A stretch of DNA of 28,779 nt from Ruminococcaceae bacterium UBA794 (GTDB lineage: Bacteria > Bacillota > Clostridia > Oscillospirales > Ruminococcaceae), in contig DBIU01000044.1 in assembly GCA_002304735.1 (NCBI GenBank), positions 35,283 through 64,061 of the forward strand, read 5' to 3'. The notes beneath the pieces are model-generated. The model was not told the origin of the DNA, made no database searches, and saw only the letters and a program-made list of their open reading frames with translations. Below, in pieces: positions 13,495 to 22,087 of the stretch (positions within the stretch are counted from its first letter, which is position 1; each line of letters begins with the position of its first letter). A program made the position numbers and the translations under genes.

Positions 13495-15412
13495 AACTTC
13501 CGCAAGCGGCGTTTTCTTCAAATTTCTGCCGTATTACCGCAACAAGCTGAGAGTTCTCAGACCGCAGATGATTATGATGGGAATTTTCGCGCTTCTGAGC
13601 TATCCTTTCGCGGGATTGATATTCAATTTGCAGATAGACGCCGAAATAAGGATAAATCAGCTTAGGTTAAGCAGTCAAGGAAGCTCGGTTATTGAAATCG
13701 AACGCGCTCGGGGACGGCTTGAAGCGCTGAACTCGCTCGCGATAATGAGCGCGGTTATCGCGGTTATCTGTCTTGTGGGAATGTTTGTCTTTACCTTCGT
13801 TTCAACGCACCGCGCGTTTCGCCGCCTTTACAACAAAACTGCGGTCGATATGGATTACGCGCTTCCCGTAAGCGGAAATACGCGCTTTTTTGCGGATATT
13901 GCGGCAATTTTCACCGCCAACATTCTCCCGCACCTGATTTCTATACTGATAGGGCTGCCTTTTGTTTATTTGGTCGCGTCGAAAATGCGCGTTCTTCACC
14001 CGAATTATCCCGCCGAGAATTTTAACGTCTTTCTGTCGGCTGCCATTCAGGGAATGTTCGCGGGGCTGTTTTCCTGCGTAATGCTTATCGGGCTGAGCCT
14101 GCTTGTAATGTCGTGCTGCGGAAAGAGAGCGGAAGCCGCGATTTTCCCGATTATGATAAACCTCGCGATACCCATAATTCAAGCGCTTGCAATCGTTATA
14201 ACAAATCAAAACGTTTACGGCGCGTATTACGGAACATCGAATTTAACTTCCGTTTGCGCGACTTCTCCCGTGGGAATGGCGGTGGAATCGTTCTGCGAAA
14301 TATTTGGAATGTTCTTTGCCGTTAATTATGACGACGCTCTCATAAGTTTATCTTTGCCGCTGTTTGAAACGGCAAACCTCATTCCCGCGATTTTGCTTAC
14401 GATTGCGTTTTTTGCGGGAGCGTATTTCCTGCTGAAATTCCGCAGAAACGAGCGCGTTGGAAATCCTTACGTTTACAAGGCGACGAGCGTTGTCCTGCCG
14501 GGAATTGTTATTCTCGCAATGTCGCTTCCGATGTGGAATATGGTTTACGCGCCTTTCTCGCTCAACGCTTATCAGAGTTACAGCAAAAACGGCTCTGCAA
14601 GCTGGTTAATCGGTCTTTTGATTTCAACCTTTATCGTCTATGTGATTATGGAGCTTATCAGCGGAAAAGCGTTCAGAAGGTTCTGGCTTTCAGCGATAAA
14701 ATGGGCTGGAACGACGGCTGTCTGCGCGGGAATAACGGCGGTATTTGCGTTCTCGAACGGCTTCGGCACGGCAAATTACGTTCCCGAGGCGAACGACGTT
14801 AGAATTGCTTCGATTAATCTCTCATATGTGAATTATTACGAATCCGGTCAGGCTGAGGATTATGGGCGCTTTATTATAAACAATACCGATGAACAGAACA
14901 TCATCGAAATGATAACCGAGGTTCACAAGCGCGTTCCTAAGAATAAAACCGACACGAAAAAGAACGGCAGCCTTGTTCTTGACTATCAAATGAAAAACGG
15001 CGAATACGTTCAGCGTTCGTATGAAATTACCGCCGACGAGTTCAATTCGTATATGGAATTTTTGGTAACTCCCGAAACGTGGTTTGAGTATGTTTGCGGA
15101 AATTCCGCGAATGAAATGTACGCCGATGAATACGCAAGGTCCGTGTATTATACCAAGGACGGAAACGACGTAAACCTTATTCCGAAGGACAAGAGCGGTT
15201 ACTTCCTGAGAAATATTCTCAGCGAGGTTCGCAAGGACGCAGAGGGAATGAATTACGAAAAGTACAGGCAGATTGATTATAACGACTGCGTTAGAATAAC
15301 GTTCTATTATGATGAACAAGCGGTTGGCGTTGAAGTGTATCCGTTTATGGAACACACAATTCGGTATCTGTCGGAGCATTTTGTTCAAAATGACGCAAGC
15401 TTCGCTGAATAA
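13472..15412 (+). CDS. ABC transporter permease with large C-terminal domain
   Basis: This 646-residue membrane protein is the partner of the ATPase encoded just upstream. The start at 13472 has GGAGGTG inside the ATPase gene. About ten hydrophobic segments occupy residues 30-450, with characteristic loop sequences such as DYALPVSGNTRFFADI, typical of ABC-2-like permeases of the YtrC/YtrD type. The last 190 residues (from about 455) are soluble, rich in Tyr, Asn and charge, and begin after a final hydrophobic segment, so they may lie outside the cell. Similar C-terminal domains on Clostridia permeases are of unknown function (I believe DUF6449, not verified). It might sense or hold an extracellular ligand such as a peptide antibiotic. 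Confidence 0.85.
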   Translation: MTAASSAKTSASGVFFKFLPYYRNKLRVLRPQMIMMGIFALLSYPFAGLIFNLQIDAEIRINQLRLSSQGSSVIEIERARGRLEALNSLAIMSAVIAVICLVGMFVFTFVSTHRAFRRLYNKTAVDMDYALPVSGNTRFFADIAAIFTANILPHLISILIGLPFVYLVASKMRVLHPNYPAENFNVFLSAAIQGMFAGLFSCVMLIGLSLLVMSCCGKRAEAAIFPIMINLAIPIIQALAIVITNQNVYGAYYGTSNLTSVCATSPVGMAVESFCEIFGMFFAVNYDDALISLSLPLFETANLIPAILLTIAFFAGAYFLLKFRRNERVGNPYVYKATSVVLPGIVILAMSLPMWNMVYAPFSLNAYQSYSKNGSASWLIGLLISTFIVYVIMELISGKAFRRFWLSAIKWAGTTAVCAGITAVFAFSNGFGTANYVPEANDVRIASINLSYVNYYESGQAEDYGRFIINNTDEQNIIEMITEVHKRVPKNKTDTKKNGSLVLDYQMKNGEYVQRSYEITADEFNSYMEFLVTPETWFEYVCGNSANEMYADEYARSVYYTKDGNDVNLIPKDKSGYFLRNILSEVRKDAEGMNYEKYRQIDYNDCVRITFYYDEQAVGVEVYPFMEHTIRYLSEHFVQNDASFAE

Positions 15413-15452
15413 TATATCGCAAAATCCCTTATAACATACCCCTTTTCCGGCA

Positions 15453-15492
15453 GATTTGCCCCCTGTTTCACCTCAGGGGGCAAAATTTTTTT
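15453..15492 (+). terminator. Terminator of ytrA-like operon
   Basis: The 11-bp perfect stem TTTGCCCCCTG (15455-15465) / CAGGGGGCAAA (15474-15484) is followed by ATTTTTTTT. This is one of the strongest in the window. Confidence 0.92.
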
Positions 15493-15499
15493 CGGGAGA

Positions 15500-15528
15500 T
15501 TGAATTTTACGCGGAAAAGTGGTATAAT
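15500..15528 (+). promoter_or_regulatory. Promoter of racemase gene
   Basis: TTGAAT (15500-15505), 17 bases, TATAAT (15523-15528), then AGGAGG 8-10 bases before the start at 15556. Confidence 0.8.
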
Positions 15529-15555
15529 TGAAGTTGACGACAGGAGGAAAACACT

Positions 15556-16242
15556 ATGAAAACAATAGGACTTATCGGCGGAATGAGCTGGGAAAGCACC
15601 GTTACATACTATCAAATCATAAACGAGCGCATAAAGGAAAAGCTCGGCGGGCTTCACTCGGCGAAAATTTTGCTTTACAGCGTTGATTTCGCGGAGATTG
15701 AGCGCTGTCAGGCGGCGGGAGAGTGGGATAAGAGCGCGAATATTCTCTCGGACGCGGCAATGCGGCTTGAAGCTGCGGGAGCGGATTTTATCGTGATTTG
15801 CACGAATACTATGCACAAGGTTGCGCCGCAGATTGAGGAAAAAATTCACATTCCCGTGCTTCACATCGCTGACGCGACTGCGGACGAGCTTATCCGCAAT
15901 AATATCAAAAAAACCGCGCTTCTCGGCACAAAATACACGATGACGCAGGATTTTTACAAGTCAAGGCTGATTGAGCGGGGGATTGAGGTTGTCGTTCCCG
16001 ACGAGCGCGGAATTGAAACGGTAAACCGCGTTATTTACGAGGAGCTGTGCCTTGGAATTATCTCGGAAAAATCGCGCGCGGAGTATTCAGAAATTATCGC
16101 AAAACTCAAGGAAAAGGGCGCGGAAGCGGTTATTCTCGGCTGTACGGAAATCGGTTTGCTTGTACGGCGCGAGGACTCGGTTTTGCCTGTTTTCGATACG
16201 ACCGTTATTCACGCGGGCGCCGCCGCTCTGAAAAGTCTTTGA
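15556..16242 (+). CDS. Aspartate/glutamate racemase family protein
   Basis: This 228-residue cytoplasmic enzyme belongs to the cofactor-independent two-cysteine racemase family, which interconverts L- and D-amino acids. The N-terminal IGLIGGMSWEST motif, the first catalytic cysteine in IVICTNTMHK (C83 region) and the second in VILGCTEIGLL (about residue 196), each followed by Thr, fit the broad-specificity YgeA-type branch, usually called aspartate racemase. It could supply D-Asp or another D-amino acid to peptidoglycan or serve catabolism. It is a single-gene unit with its own promoter and terminator, although the window also holds a D,D-carboxypeptidase. Substrate is not decided by sequence. 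Confidence 0.88.
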   Translation: MKTIGLIGGMSWESTVTYYQIINERIKEKLGGLHSAKILLYSVDFAEIERCQAAGEWDKSANILSDAAMRLEAAGADFIVICTNTMHKVAPQIEEKIHIPVLHIADATADELIRNNIKKTALLGTKYTMTQDFYKSRLIERGIEVVVPDERGIETVNRVIYEELCLGIISEKSRAEYSEIIAKLKEKGAEAVILGCTEIGLLVRREDSVLPVFDTTVIHAGAAALKSL

Positions 16243-16260
16243 TATTGAGCTTAACATAAA

Positions 16261-16294
16261 AAAACGCTTCGGAAAGCGCCCCGAAGCGGTTTTG
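16261..16294 (+). terminator. Terminator of racemase gene
   Basis: Stem CGCTTCGG (16265-16272) / CCGAAGCG (16281-16288) with A-run before and GTTTT after. Confidence 0.85.
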
Positions 16295-16307
16295 ATATTT
16301 GCGGTCA

Positions 16308-16456
16308 CCTCTAAAAACCTTGTTTGAGTGAAAATGCGTATAGCGCGCCGACTGCTTCGGCAAGTCTCCTCGTAAGGCACCCAGCCTTACTTCGTCGGCT
16401 TTTCTCGCATTCGTCGTCCTCTACTCATTTTCCCTTTTCAAACCGGTTTTTAGAGG
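16308..16456. repeat. MITE/REP-like element with 12-bp perfect terminal inverted repeats
   Basis: CCTCTAAAAACC (16308-16319) and its exact inverse GGTTTTTAGAGG (16445-16456) bound 149 bases. The ends continue to match inward: TTTGA then GAAAATG on both sides with different spacers. At the centre GTAAGGC-ACCCA-GCCTTAC (16372-16390) is a perfect hairpin, nested within GCCGAC...GTCGGC. The result is a cross-shaped nested palindrome without coding capacity, sitting between convergent genes. No target duplication is evident. It is unrelated to the element at 3559-3731. Its repeat status rests on architecture because no second copy is in the window. Confidence 0.6.
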
Positions 16457-16475
16457 CTCCCTTGCGTAATTCTGA

Positions 16476-18362
16476 TTAAACCTTAAGCTTTTCGACCATT
16501 TCAAGCATAAGCTTCGACTGAGAGGAAAGCTCCTCGCAGGAAGCCGCGGACTGCTGCGCCGTGGAGGAATTGTTCTGGATAACCTCGCTGATATCGTTAA
16601 TTCCGCCGGTAGCCTGCTCGAGGTCGCCCGCCTGAGCGGTTGCGTCGTCGGCGATTTCCTTGACAAGCTCAGCCGCCTGCTTTGATTTTTCGGTAACGCT
16701 GTTAATGGCGGAAGCCGCGTCGTGAGCGATTTCGATTGACTTCGCGACTGCCTTGAGCGTGCTGTCGATGATAGCCTTGGTGGAGTTCGCGGAAGCGGCG
16801 GATTTTGCCGCGAGATTGCCGACTTCCGTTGCGACAACGGCAAATCCCTTGCCCGCTGCGCCCGCTCTTGCCGCCTCGATTGAAGCGTTAAGCGCGAGAA
16901 TGTTTGTCTGGAACGCAATATCTTCGATTGCCTTGATGACCTTTGCGATATCGCTCGACTTCTTCTCTACAACGTCCATCGCCATTATCAGGTGTTCCAT
17001 TTCAACGGTCTGCTGCTGCATAATATTCGAGCAGTCAAGGCTGATTTCGGAAGCGGAACGCGCGTTTCCTGCGGTTTTGTTGACGTTGTCGCTGATGCCG
17101 GAAATAGTTGAAGAAAGCTGGTCGATTGTCGCAGACTGGCGCTGAGTACCCTCCGCAAGAGCCTGAGTTCCGCCCGACATCTGCTCTGCGCCGAGCGCGA
17201 CGTTTTCGGAGGAGGTTGTTACGTTCGAGATAATTTCGCCGAGATTTGCGTGGATTTGTTCAAATGCGTCTTTGATTGAGATGAAATCGCCCTTGTAATT
17301 AAGCGCGGGCTGCTTCGTGAAATCGCCGTGCGCCATCGTATCAAGCACGTCTACAATATCGCGTATGTAGGAATTGAGCGTCTGCTTCGACTCGATAAGC
17401 GCGTTTGCGAGAAGTCCGACTTCATCGTTGTTGTATTTGAAGTTTCGATTCGGCTTGTTGAAGTCGATATCCTTTATATCGCGGCACTCCTCGATAAGCG
17501 CCTGAACGGGACGCTTAAAGTCCTTTTTCATAACACTAACAACGAATAAAGCCGATATCGAAGCGAGAACGGCGCCGATAATGCAGGTCATCGTAATGTT
17601 GTTTCGAAGGGTTGAATTGTAGCTTTCAGCCGAAAATCCCGCGAAATACGAACCGATAATCGCGCCGTTTGCGTCCTTCATCGGCTCATAGTGAACGAAA
17701 TAGGGCTTGCCGTTGATGTTGGCGCGGTCCTGATAGGCGTTTCCGCTCTTGACGGTTTCCCAGATAGCCGCGCTCATCTTCTGACCGGTAATGCGCTTTC
17801 CGGAGTCGTCCTTGATTGTTGTGTTATAGCGTACGTCGTCGAGGAACAGCGAAACTTCGCAGTCTGACTTTGCCTTGATGCTGTCAACGAAGCTTGTTTT
17901 GTCGAGGTTTGTTCCGACAAGGAAAGAATAGCCGCCCAAATCATCGGTGAGATAAGTCGCCACAAGCTTTCCCGACGCTGAAAAAAGACCCGTCGCCGGC
18001 TTGAAATCAGCGGGAACCTTTGCGCTGTTCGACGTCCAGACAACCTTTCCGTCCGCGACAATGCAAAGGAAATCCTCGTCGTCGCGCTTGTCGTTATCCC
18101 ACCACTTCGTCATCTGCTCGGTATCCGTCGTGTAGCCGTGCGCGATAACCGTTTTGCTGAGATATTTCAGCGAGTTTATTTCGATTTCGACCTCGCTTTC
18201 AACTGTATCCGAGCCGCTTTTTACGAGCGTAAACGTAACTTCCTTCAAATTAATCGCATACAAAGTCGCTGTAATCGTAACCGAAAGCGCAACCGTAATC
18301 ACAAGAAGAAATATGCTGATTACCGTAACCTTTGTGCCAAGACTGTGCTGCTTTTTGAACAT
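16476..18362 (-). CDS. Methyl-accepting chemotaxis protein with Cache-type sensor
   Basis: This is a 628-residue chemoreceptor. Membrane segment 1 is at about 12-37, followed by an extracellular single-Cache-like sensor (about 40-250, with KWWDNDKRDDEDFLCIVADGK and PYFVHYEPMKDANGAIIGSYF segments), membrane segment 2 (about 256-277), a HAMP-like region (280-345), then a long signalling coiled coil. The tip that contacts CheA/CheW is present at 480-525: EDIAFQTNILALNASIEAARAG, then GKGFAVVATEVGNLA. The start at 18362 follows a GGAGG site; longer starts add a region unlike a receptor. No che genes or flagellar genes are in the window. The ligand is unknown; Cache sensors often bind small organic acids or amino acids. 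Confidence 0.93.
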   Translation of the reverse strand: MFKKQHSLGTKVTVISIFLLVITVALSVTITATLYAINLKEVTFTLVKSGSDTVESEVEIEINSLKYLSKTVIAHGYTTDTEQMTKWWDNDKRDDEDFLCIVADGKVVWTSNSAKVPADFKPATGLFSASGKLVATYLTDDLGGYSFLVGTNLDKTSFVDSIKAKSDCEVSLFLDDVRYNTTIKDDSGKRITGQKMSAAIWETVKSGNAYQDRANINGKPYFVHYEPMKDANGAIIGSYFAGFSAESYNSTLRNNITMTCIIGAVLASISALFVVSVMKKDFKRPVQALIEECRDIKDIDFNKPNRNFKYNNDEVGLLANALIESKQTLNSYIRDIVDVLDTMAHGDFTKQPALNYKGDFISIKDAFEQIHANLGEIISNVTTSSENVALGAEQMSGGTQALAEGTQRQSATIDQLSSTISGISDNVNKTAGNARSASEISLDCSNIMQQQTVEMEHLIMAMDVVEKKSSDIAKVIKAIEDIAFQTNILALNASIEAARAGAAGKGFAVVATEVGNLAAKSAASANSTKAIIDSTLKAVAKSIEIAHDAASAINSVTEKSKQAAELVKEIADDATAQAGDLEQATGGINDISEVIQNNSSTAQQSAASCEELSSQSKLMLEMVEKLKV

Positions 18363-18739
18363 AATGAATTTCCTCCGTCCGCTGATATTATATATCCACA
18401 GTATTTTAACACAAACAAAACCAAATTTCAATATAAAAAAGTTGTTCTTGCAAACTTTTTTTGCTAAAATCGTCAATGTTGCTAATATTTTGAGGAATAT
18501 TTTTGGTGAAATAAACAATATTGTTTCCAAGCAAAACAAATGCGCGTAAACTGATGTTTTTAACAAAAATGAGCGTAAAAAATTGTTAAAAACGTATATT
18601 TGTCTTTTAACAGCGGGATTTGTCGAAACGCTGTTCTTTGAAAAAAAGGGAAAATGCTCTTGAAATCAAAGGGGAAATGTGGTATTATTATATAGATATA
18701 ATTAAATAACATACTAAGCGTATGGGAACGGAGAAAGCT
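18363..18739. other. Divergent intergenic region between chemoreceptor and carB
   Basis: No gene is supported in these 377 AT-rich bases. It contains a leftward -10 box TATAAT (18387-18392, minus strand, no good -35) for the chemoreceptor gene, a GC-free imperfect hairpin flanked by A and T runs (about 18434-18462), a perfect 14-base palindrome AAACAATATTGTTT (18513-18526), and the carB promoter. The carB leader is too short for a PyrR-type attenuator. Confidence 0.55.
18660..18688 (+). promoter_or_regulatory. Promoter of carB
   Basis: TTGAAA (18660-18665), 17 bases, TATTAT (18683-18688). The leader to the start codon at 18740 is only about 45 bases and shows no terminator/antiterminator pair. 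Confidence 0.75.
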
Positions 18740-21700
18740 ATGCCAAAAAGACAGGATATAAACAAGATACTCATAATAGGTTCGGGACCTATCATCATAG
18801 GACAGGCTTGCGAATTTGACTATTCGGGAACGCAGGCTTGCAAGGCGCTCAAAAAACTGGGCTATGAAATCGTGCTTGTAAACTCGAACCCCGCGACGAT
18901 TATGACCGACCCCGATGTCGCGGATATAACGTACATTGAGCCGCTTAACGTTGACAGACTTACTCAGATTATCGAAAAAGAGCGCCCCGACGCGCTTTTG
19001 CCGAACCTCGGCGGACAGTCGGGACTTAATCTCTGCTCCGAGCTTGACGAGGCGGGCGTTCTTGAAAAATACAATGTTAAGGTAATCGGCGTGCAGATTG
19101 ACGCAATAAAGCGCGGCGAGGACAGAATTGAATTTAAGCATACAATGGAAAAGCTCGGCATTGAAATGGCGAGAAGCGAGGTCGCTTATTCCGTTGAAGA
19201 AGCGGTTGCAATCGCGGAAAAGCTGAAATATCCCGTTGTTCTCCGTCCCGCGTACACAATGGGCGGCGCAGGCGGCGGAATGGTTTATAATGTCGAGGAG
19301 CTGAAAGTCGTTTGCGCGAGAGGACTTCAGGCGAGCCTTGTCGGACAGGTTCTCGTCGAGGAGTGCATAAGCGGCTGGGAAGAACTGGAGCTTGAGGTTG
19401 TCCGCGACGCGAAGAACAATATCATCACTGTTTGCTTTATCGAGAATATCGACCCCGTGGGAGTTCACACGGGCGATTCGTTCTGCTCCGCGCCTATGCT
19501 GACGATACCCGAGGACGTTCAAAAGGACCTTGAAAAGAAGTCTTACAGCATTGTCGAGGCTATCGAGGTAATTGGCGGCTGCAACTGCCAGTTTGCCCGC
19601 AATACCGAAACCGGCAGAGTCGTCGTAATCGAAATAAATCCGAGAACGTCGCGTTCTTCGGCGCTTGCTTCAAAGGCGACGGGCTTCCCGATTGCGCTTG
19701 TTTCGGCGATGCTCGCGTGCGGTCTTACGCTTGACGAAATTCCCTGCGGAAAGTACGGCACGCTCGATAAATACAAGCCTGACGGCGATTATGTCGTAAT
19801 CAAATACGCGCGCTGGGCGTTTGAGAAATTCAAGGGCGCCGAGGATAAGCTCGGAACGCAGATGAAGGCTGTCGGCGAGGTTATGAGCATTGGCAAGACC
19901 TATAAGGAAGCGTTCCAGAAGGCAATCCGCAGCCTTGAAACGGGAAGATACGGACTCGGTTTCGCGCGCGATTACAACAAGCTCTCAAAGGACGAGCTTC
20001 TCTCGAAGCTGCGCTATCCGACAAGCGAGCGGCAGTTCGTTATTTACGAAGCGCTGAGAAAAGGCGCGACAATCGACGAGATTTACAATCTTACGAAGAT
20101 AAAGAAGTGGTTTTTGGAGCAGATGAAGGAGCTTGTCGAGGAAGAAAACGCGCTTCTTGAGCATAAGGGCGCCGTTCCCGACGAGAACACGCTCCGAAAG
20201 GCAAAGCAGGACGGCTTCTCCGACCGCTATTTGAGCGGACTTCTCGGAGTTACCGAGGAAGAAATCAGAAACGCGCGTCTGGGCTTCGGTATCCGCGAGG
20301 CTTGGGAGGGAGTTCACGTCAGCGGCACGGAAAATTCCGCTTATTATTACTCGTCGTACAATATTCCCGAGGATAAAAGCCCGTCGAATACCGACAAGCC
20401 GAAGATTATGATTCTCGGCGGCGGTCCGAACAGAATAGGTCAGGGCATCGAGTTCGACTACTGCTGCGTTCACGCGGCGCTTGCGCTGAAAAAGCTCGGA
20501 TTTGAGTCGATTATCGTAAACTGCAACCCCGAAACCGTTTCCACGGACTACGATACCTCGGACAAGCTTTATTTCGAGCCGCTCACGCTTGAGGACGTTC
20601 TTTCAATTCACGAGAAGGAGAAGCCCGTCGGCGTTATCGCGCAGTTCGGCGGTCAGACTCCGCTCAATCTCGCGGGCGATTTGAAGAAGTATGGCGTGAA
20701 TATTCTCGGAACTTCTCCCGAAACCATCGACGAGGCTGAGGACAGAGATTTGTTCCGCGCGATGATGGAGAAGCTGAATATTCCGATGCCCGAAAACGGA
20801 ATGGCTGTAAACGTTGACGAAGCGCTTGAAATCGCGAACAGAATAGGCTATCCCGTTATGGTTCGCCCGTCGTACGTTCTCGGAGGACGCGGAATGGAAG
20901 TCGTTCACGACGACGAGATGATGCGCGTTTATATGTCGGCGGCAGTCGGCGTTACTCCCGACAGACCTATCCTCATCGACCGCTTCCTCAACCACGCGAC
21001 AGAGTGCGAAGCGGACGCGATTTCGGACGGCGAACACTGCTTTGTTCCCGCGGTTATGGAGCATATCGAGCTTGCGGGCGTTCATTCGGGCGACTCTGCG
21101 TGTATTCTCCCATCAAAGAACCTCACAAAGAAGCAGGTTGACACAATCCGCGATTACACGAAGCGTATCGCCGTTGAAATGGGAGTTCGCGGACTTATGA
21201 ATATGCAGTACGCAATCGAGGGCGACACGGTTTACGTTCTTGAGGCTAATCCGCGCGCGTCGAGAACCGTTCCGCTGGTATCGAAGGTTTGCGGAATAAA
21301 TATGGTTAGAATTGCCACGGATATAATCACGCTCCCGCTTACGGGCAGACCTTCTCCCGTTCCCGCGCTTCGCGAGAGAGCGGTTAACCATTACGGCGTG
21401 AAGGAAGCGGTTGTTCCGTTCAATATGTTCCCGGAGGTTGACCCGGTTCTCGGTCCGGAAATGCGCTCTACGGGCGAGGTTCTCGGTATTTCGCCGTCGT
21501 TCGGAGAGGCTTATTATAAGGCTCAGGAGGCAACGCGCACGTCGCTTCCGTCCGAGGGCACGGTTCTGCTTTCCGTCTGCGACCGCGATAAGCCGGAGCT
21601 TGTTGAAACGGCAAAGGCGTTCTATTCGCTCGGATTTAAGATAATCGCGACGGGCAAGAGCTTTGAGATGATTAAGGAAGCGGGAATACCCGTTGAGCGT

Positions 21701-21967
21701 ATATTCAAGATGTACGAGGGCAGACCGAATATCGCCGACCAGATTGCAAACGGCGAAATTCAGCTTATAATCAACACTCCCGCGGGCAAGGACGCCGTAA
21801 CCGACGACAGCTATATCAGAAAAGCTGCGATTAAGCACCGCGTTCCGTATATCACGACAATGGCGGCTGCAAAGGCAAGCGCCGAGGGTATCCGCGCAAT
21901 CAAGGAGAACACGCACTTTGGCGTGAAGTCGCTCCAAGCGCATCACGCGGACATTTCCGAGTTATAA
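18740..21967 (+). CDS. carB: Carbamoyl-phosphate synthase large subunit
   Basis: The protein has 1075 residues, the standard length. CarB makes carbamoyl phosphate from bicarbonate, two ATP and ammonia delivered by the small subunit CarA, feeding arginine and pyrimidine synthesis. The start at 18740 (MPKRQDINK) matches the family start and has GGAG 7 bases upstream; an ATG 18 bases earlier lacks a site. Two homologous ATP-grasp halves are visible, each beginning with a dinucleotide-like motif (ILIIGSGPIIIGQACEFDYSG and IMILGGGPNRIGQGIEFDYC), with an oligomerisation region between. The last 140 residues form the MGS-like allosteric domain (VLLSVCDRDKPELV to ITTMAAAKASAEGI). carA is not adjacent; the gene is monocistronic, ending at a strong terminator. 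Confidence 0.97.
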   Translation: MPKRQDINKILIIGSGPIIIGQACEFDYSGTQACKALKKLGYEIVLVNSNPATIMTDPDVADITYIEPLNVDRLTQIIEKERPDALLPNLGGQSGLNLCSELDEAGVLEKYNVKVIGVQIDAIKRGEDRIEFKHTMEKLGIEMARSEVAYSVEEAVAIAEKLKYPVVLRPAYTMGGAGGGMVYNVEELKVVCARGLQASLVGQVLVEECISGWEELELEVVRDAKNNIITVCFIENIDPVGVHTGDSFCSAPMLTIPEDVQKDLEKKSYSIVEAIEVIGGCNCQFARNTETGRVVVIEINPRTSRSSALASKATGFPIALVSAMLACGLTLDEIPCGKYGTLDKYKPDGDYVVIKYARWAFEKFKGAEDKLGTQMKAVGEVMSIGKTYKEAFQKAIRSLETGRYGLGFARDYNKLSKDELLSKLRYPTSERQFVIYEALRKGATIDEIYNLTKIKKWFLEQMKELVEEENALLEHKGAVPDENTLRKAKQDGFSDRYLSGLLGVTEEEIRNARLGFGIREAWEGVHVSGTENSAYYYSSYNIPEDKSPSNTDKPKIMILGGGPNRIGQGIEFDYCCVHAALALKKLGFESIIVNCNPETVSTDYDTSDKLYFEPLTLEDVLSIHEKEKPVGVIAQFGGQTPLNLAGDLKKYGVNILGTSPETIDEAEDRDLFRAMMEKLNIPMPENGMAVNVDEALEIANRIGYPVMVRPSYVLGGRGMEVVHDDEMMRVYMSAAVGVTPDRPILIDRFLNHATECEADAISDGEHCFVPAVMEHIELAGVHSGDSACILPSKNLTKKQVDTIRDYTKRIAVEMGVRGLMNMQYAIEGDTVYVLEANPRASRTVPLVSKVCGINMVRIATDIITLPLTGRPSPVPALRERAVNHYGVKEAVVPFNMFPEVDPVLGPEMRSTGEVLGISPSFGEAYYKAQEATRTSLPSEGTVLLSVCDRDKPELVETAKAFYSLGFKIIATGKSFEMIKEAGIPVERIFKMYEGRPNIADQIANGEIQLIINTPAGKDAVTDDSYIRKAAIKHRVPYITTMAAAKASAEGIRAIKENTHFGVKSLQAHHADISEL

Positions 21968-21974
21968 ACAACAT

Positions 21975-22010
21975 TTCCCCGCTTGTCGAAAGGTGAGCGG
22001 GGATTTTGTT
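21975..22010 (+). terminator. Terminator of carB
   Basis: Stem TCCCCGCT (21976-21983) / AGCGGGGA (21996-22003), 12-base loop, then TTTTGTT. Confidence 0.85.
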
Positions 22011-22017
22011 AAAATGC

Positions 22018-22046
22018 TTGACAAATTATGAAAAAAGAGATATAAT
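22018..22046 (+). promoter_or_regulatory. Promoter of LRR lipoprotein gene
   Basis: TTGACA (22018-22023), 17 bases, TATAAT (22041-22046): perfect consensus, starting 8 bases after the carB terminator. Confidence 0.9.
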
Positions 22047-22087
22047 GCATATTGTAAAATATGATGACGAAAAGAAAGGTATTTTAG

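Noticed and set aside
18560..19522. Long leftward open frame opposite the start of carB
   Set aside because: It is the complement of a strongly conserved gene, has no ribosome site and gives an Arg/Asn-rich sequence typical of antisense frames in this base composition.
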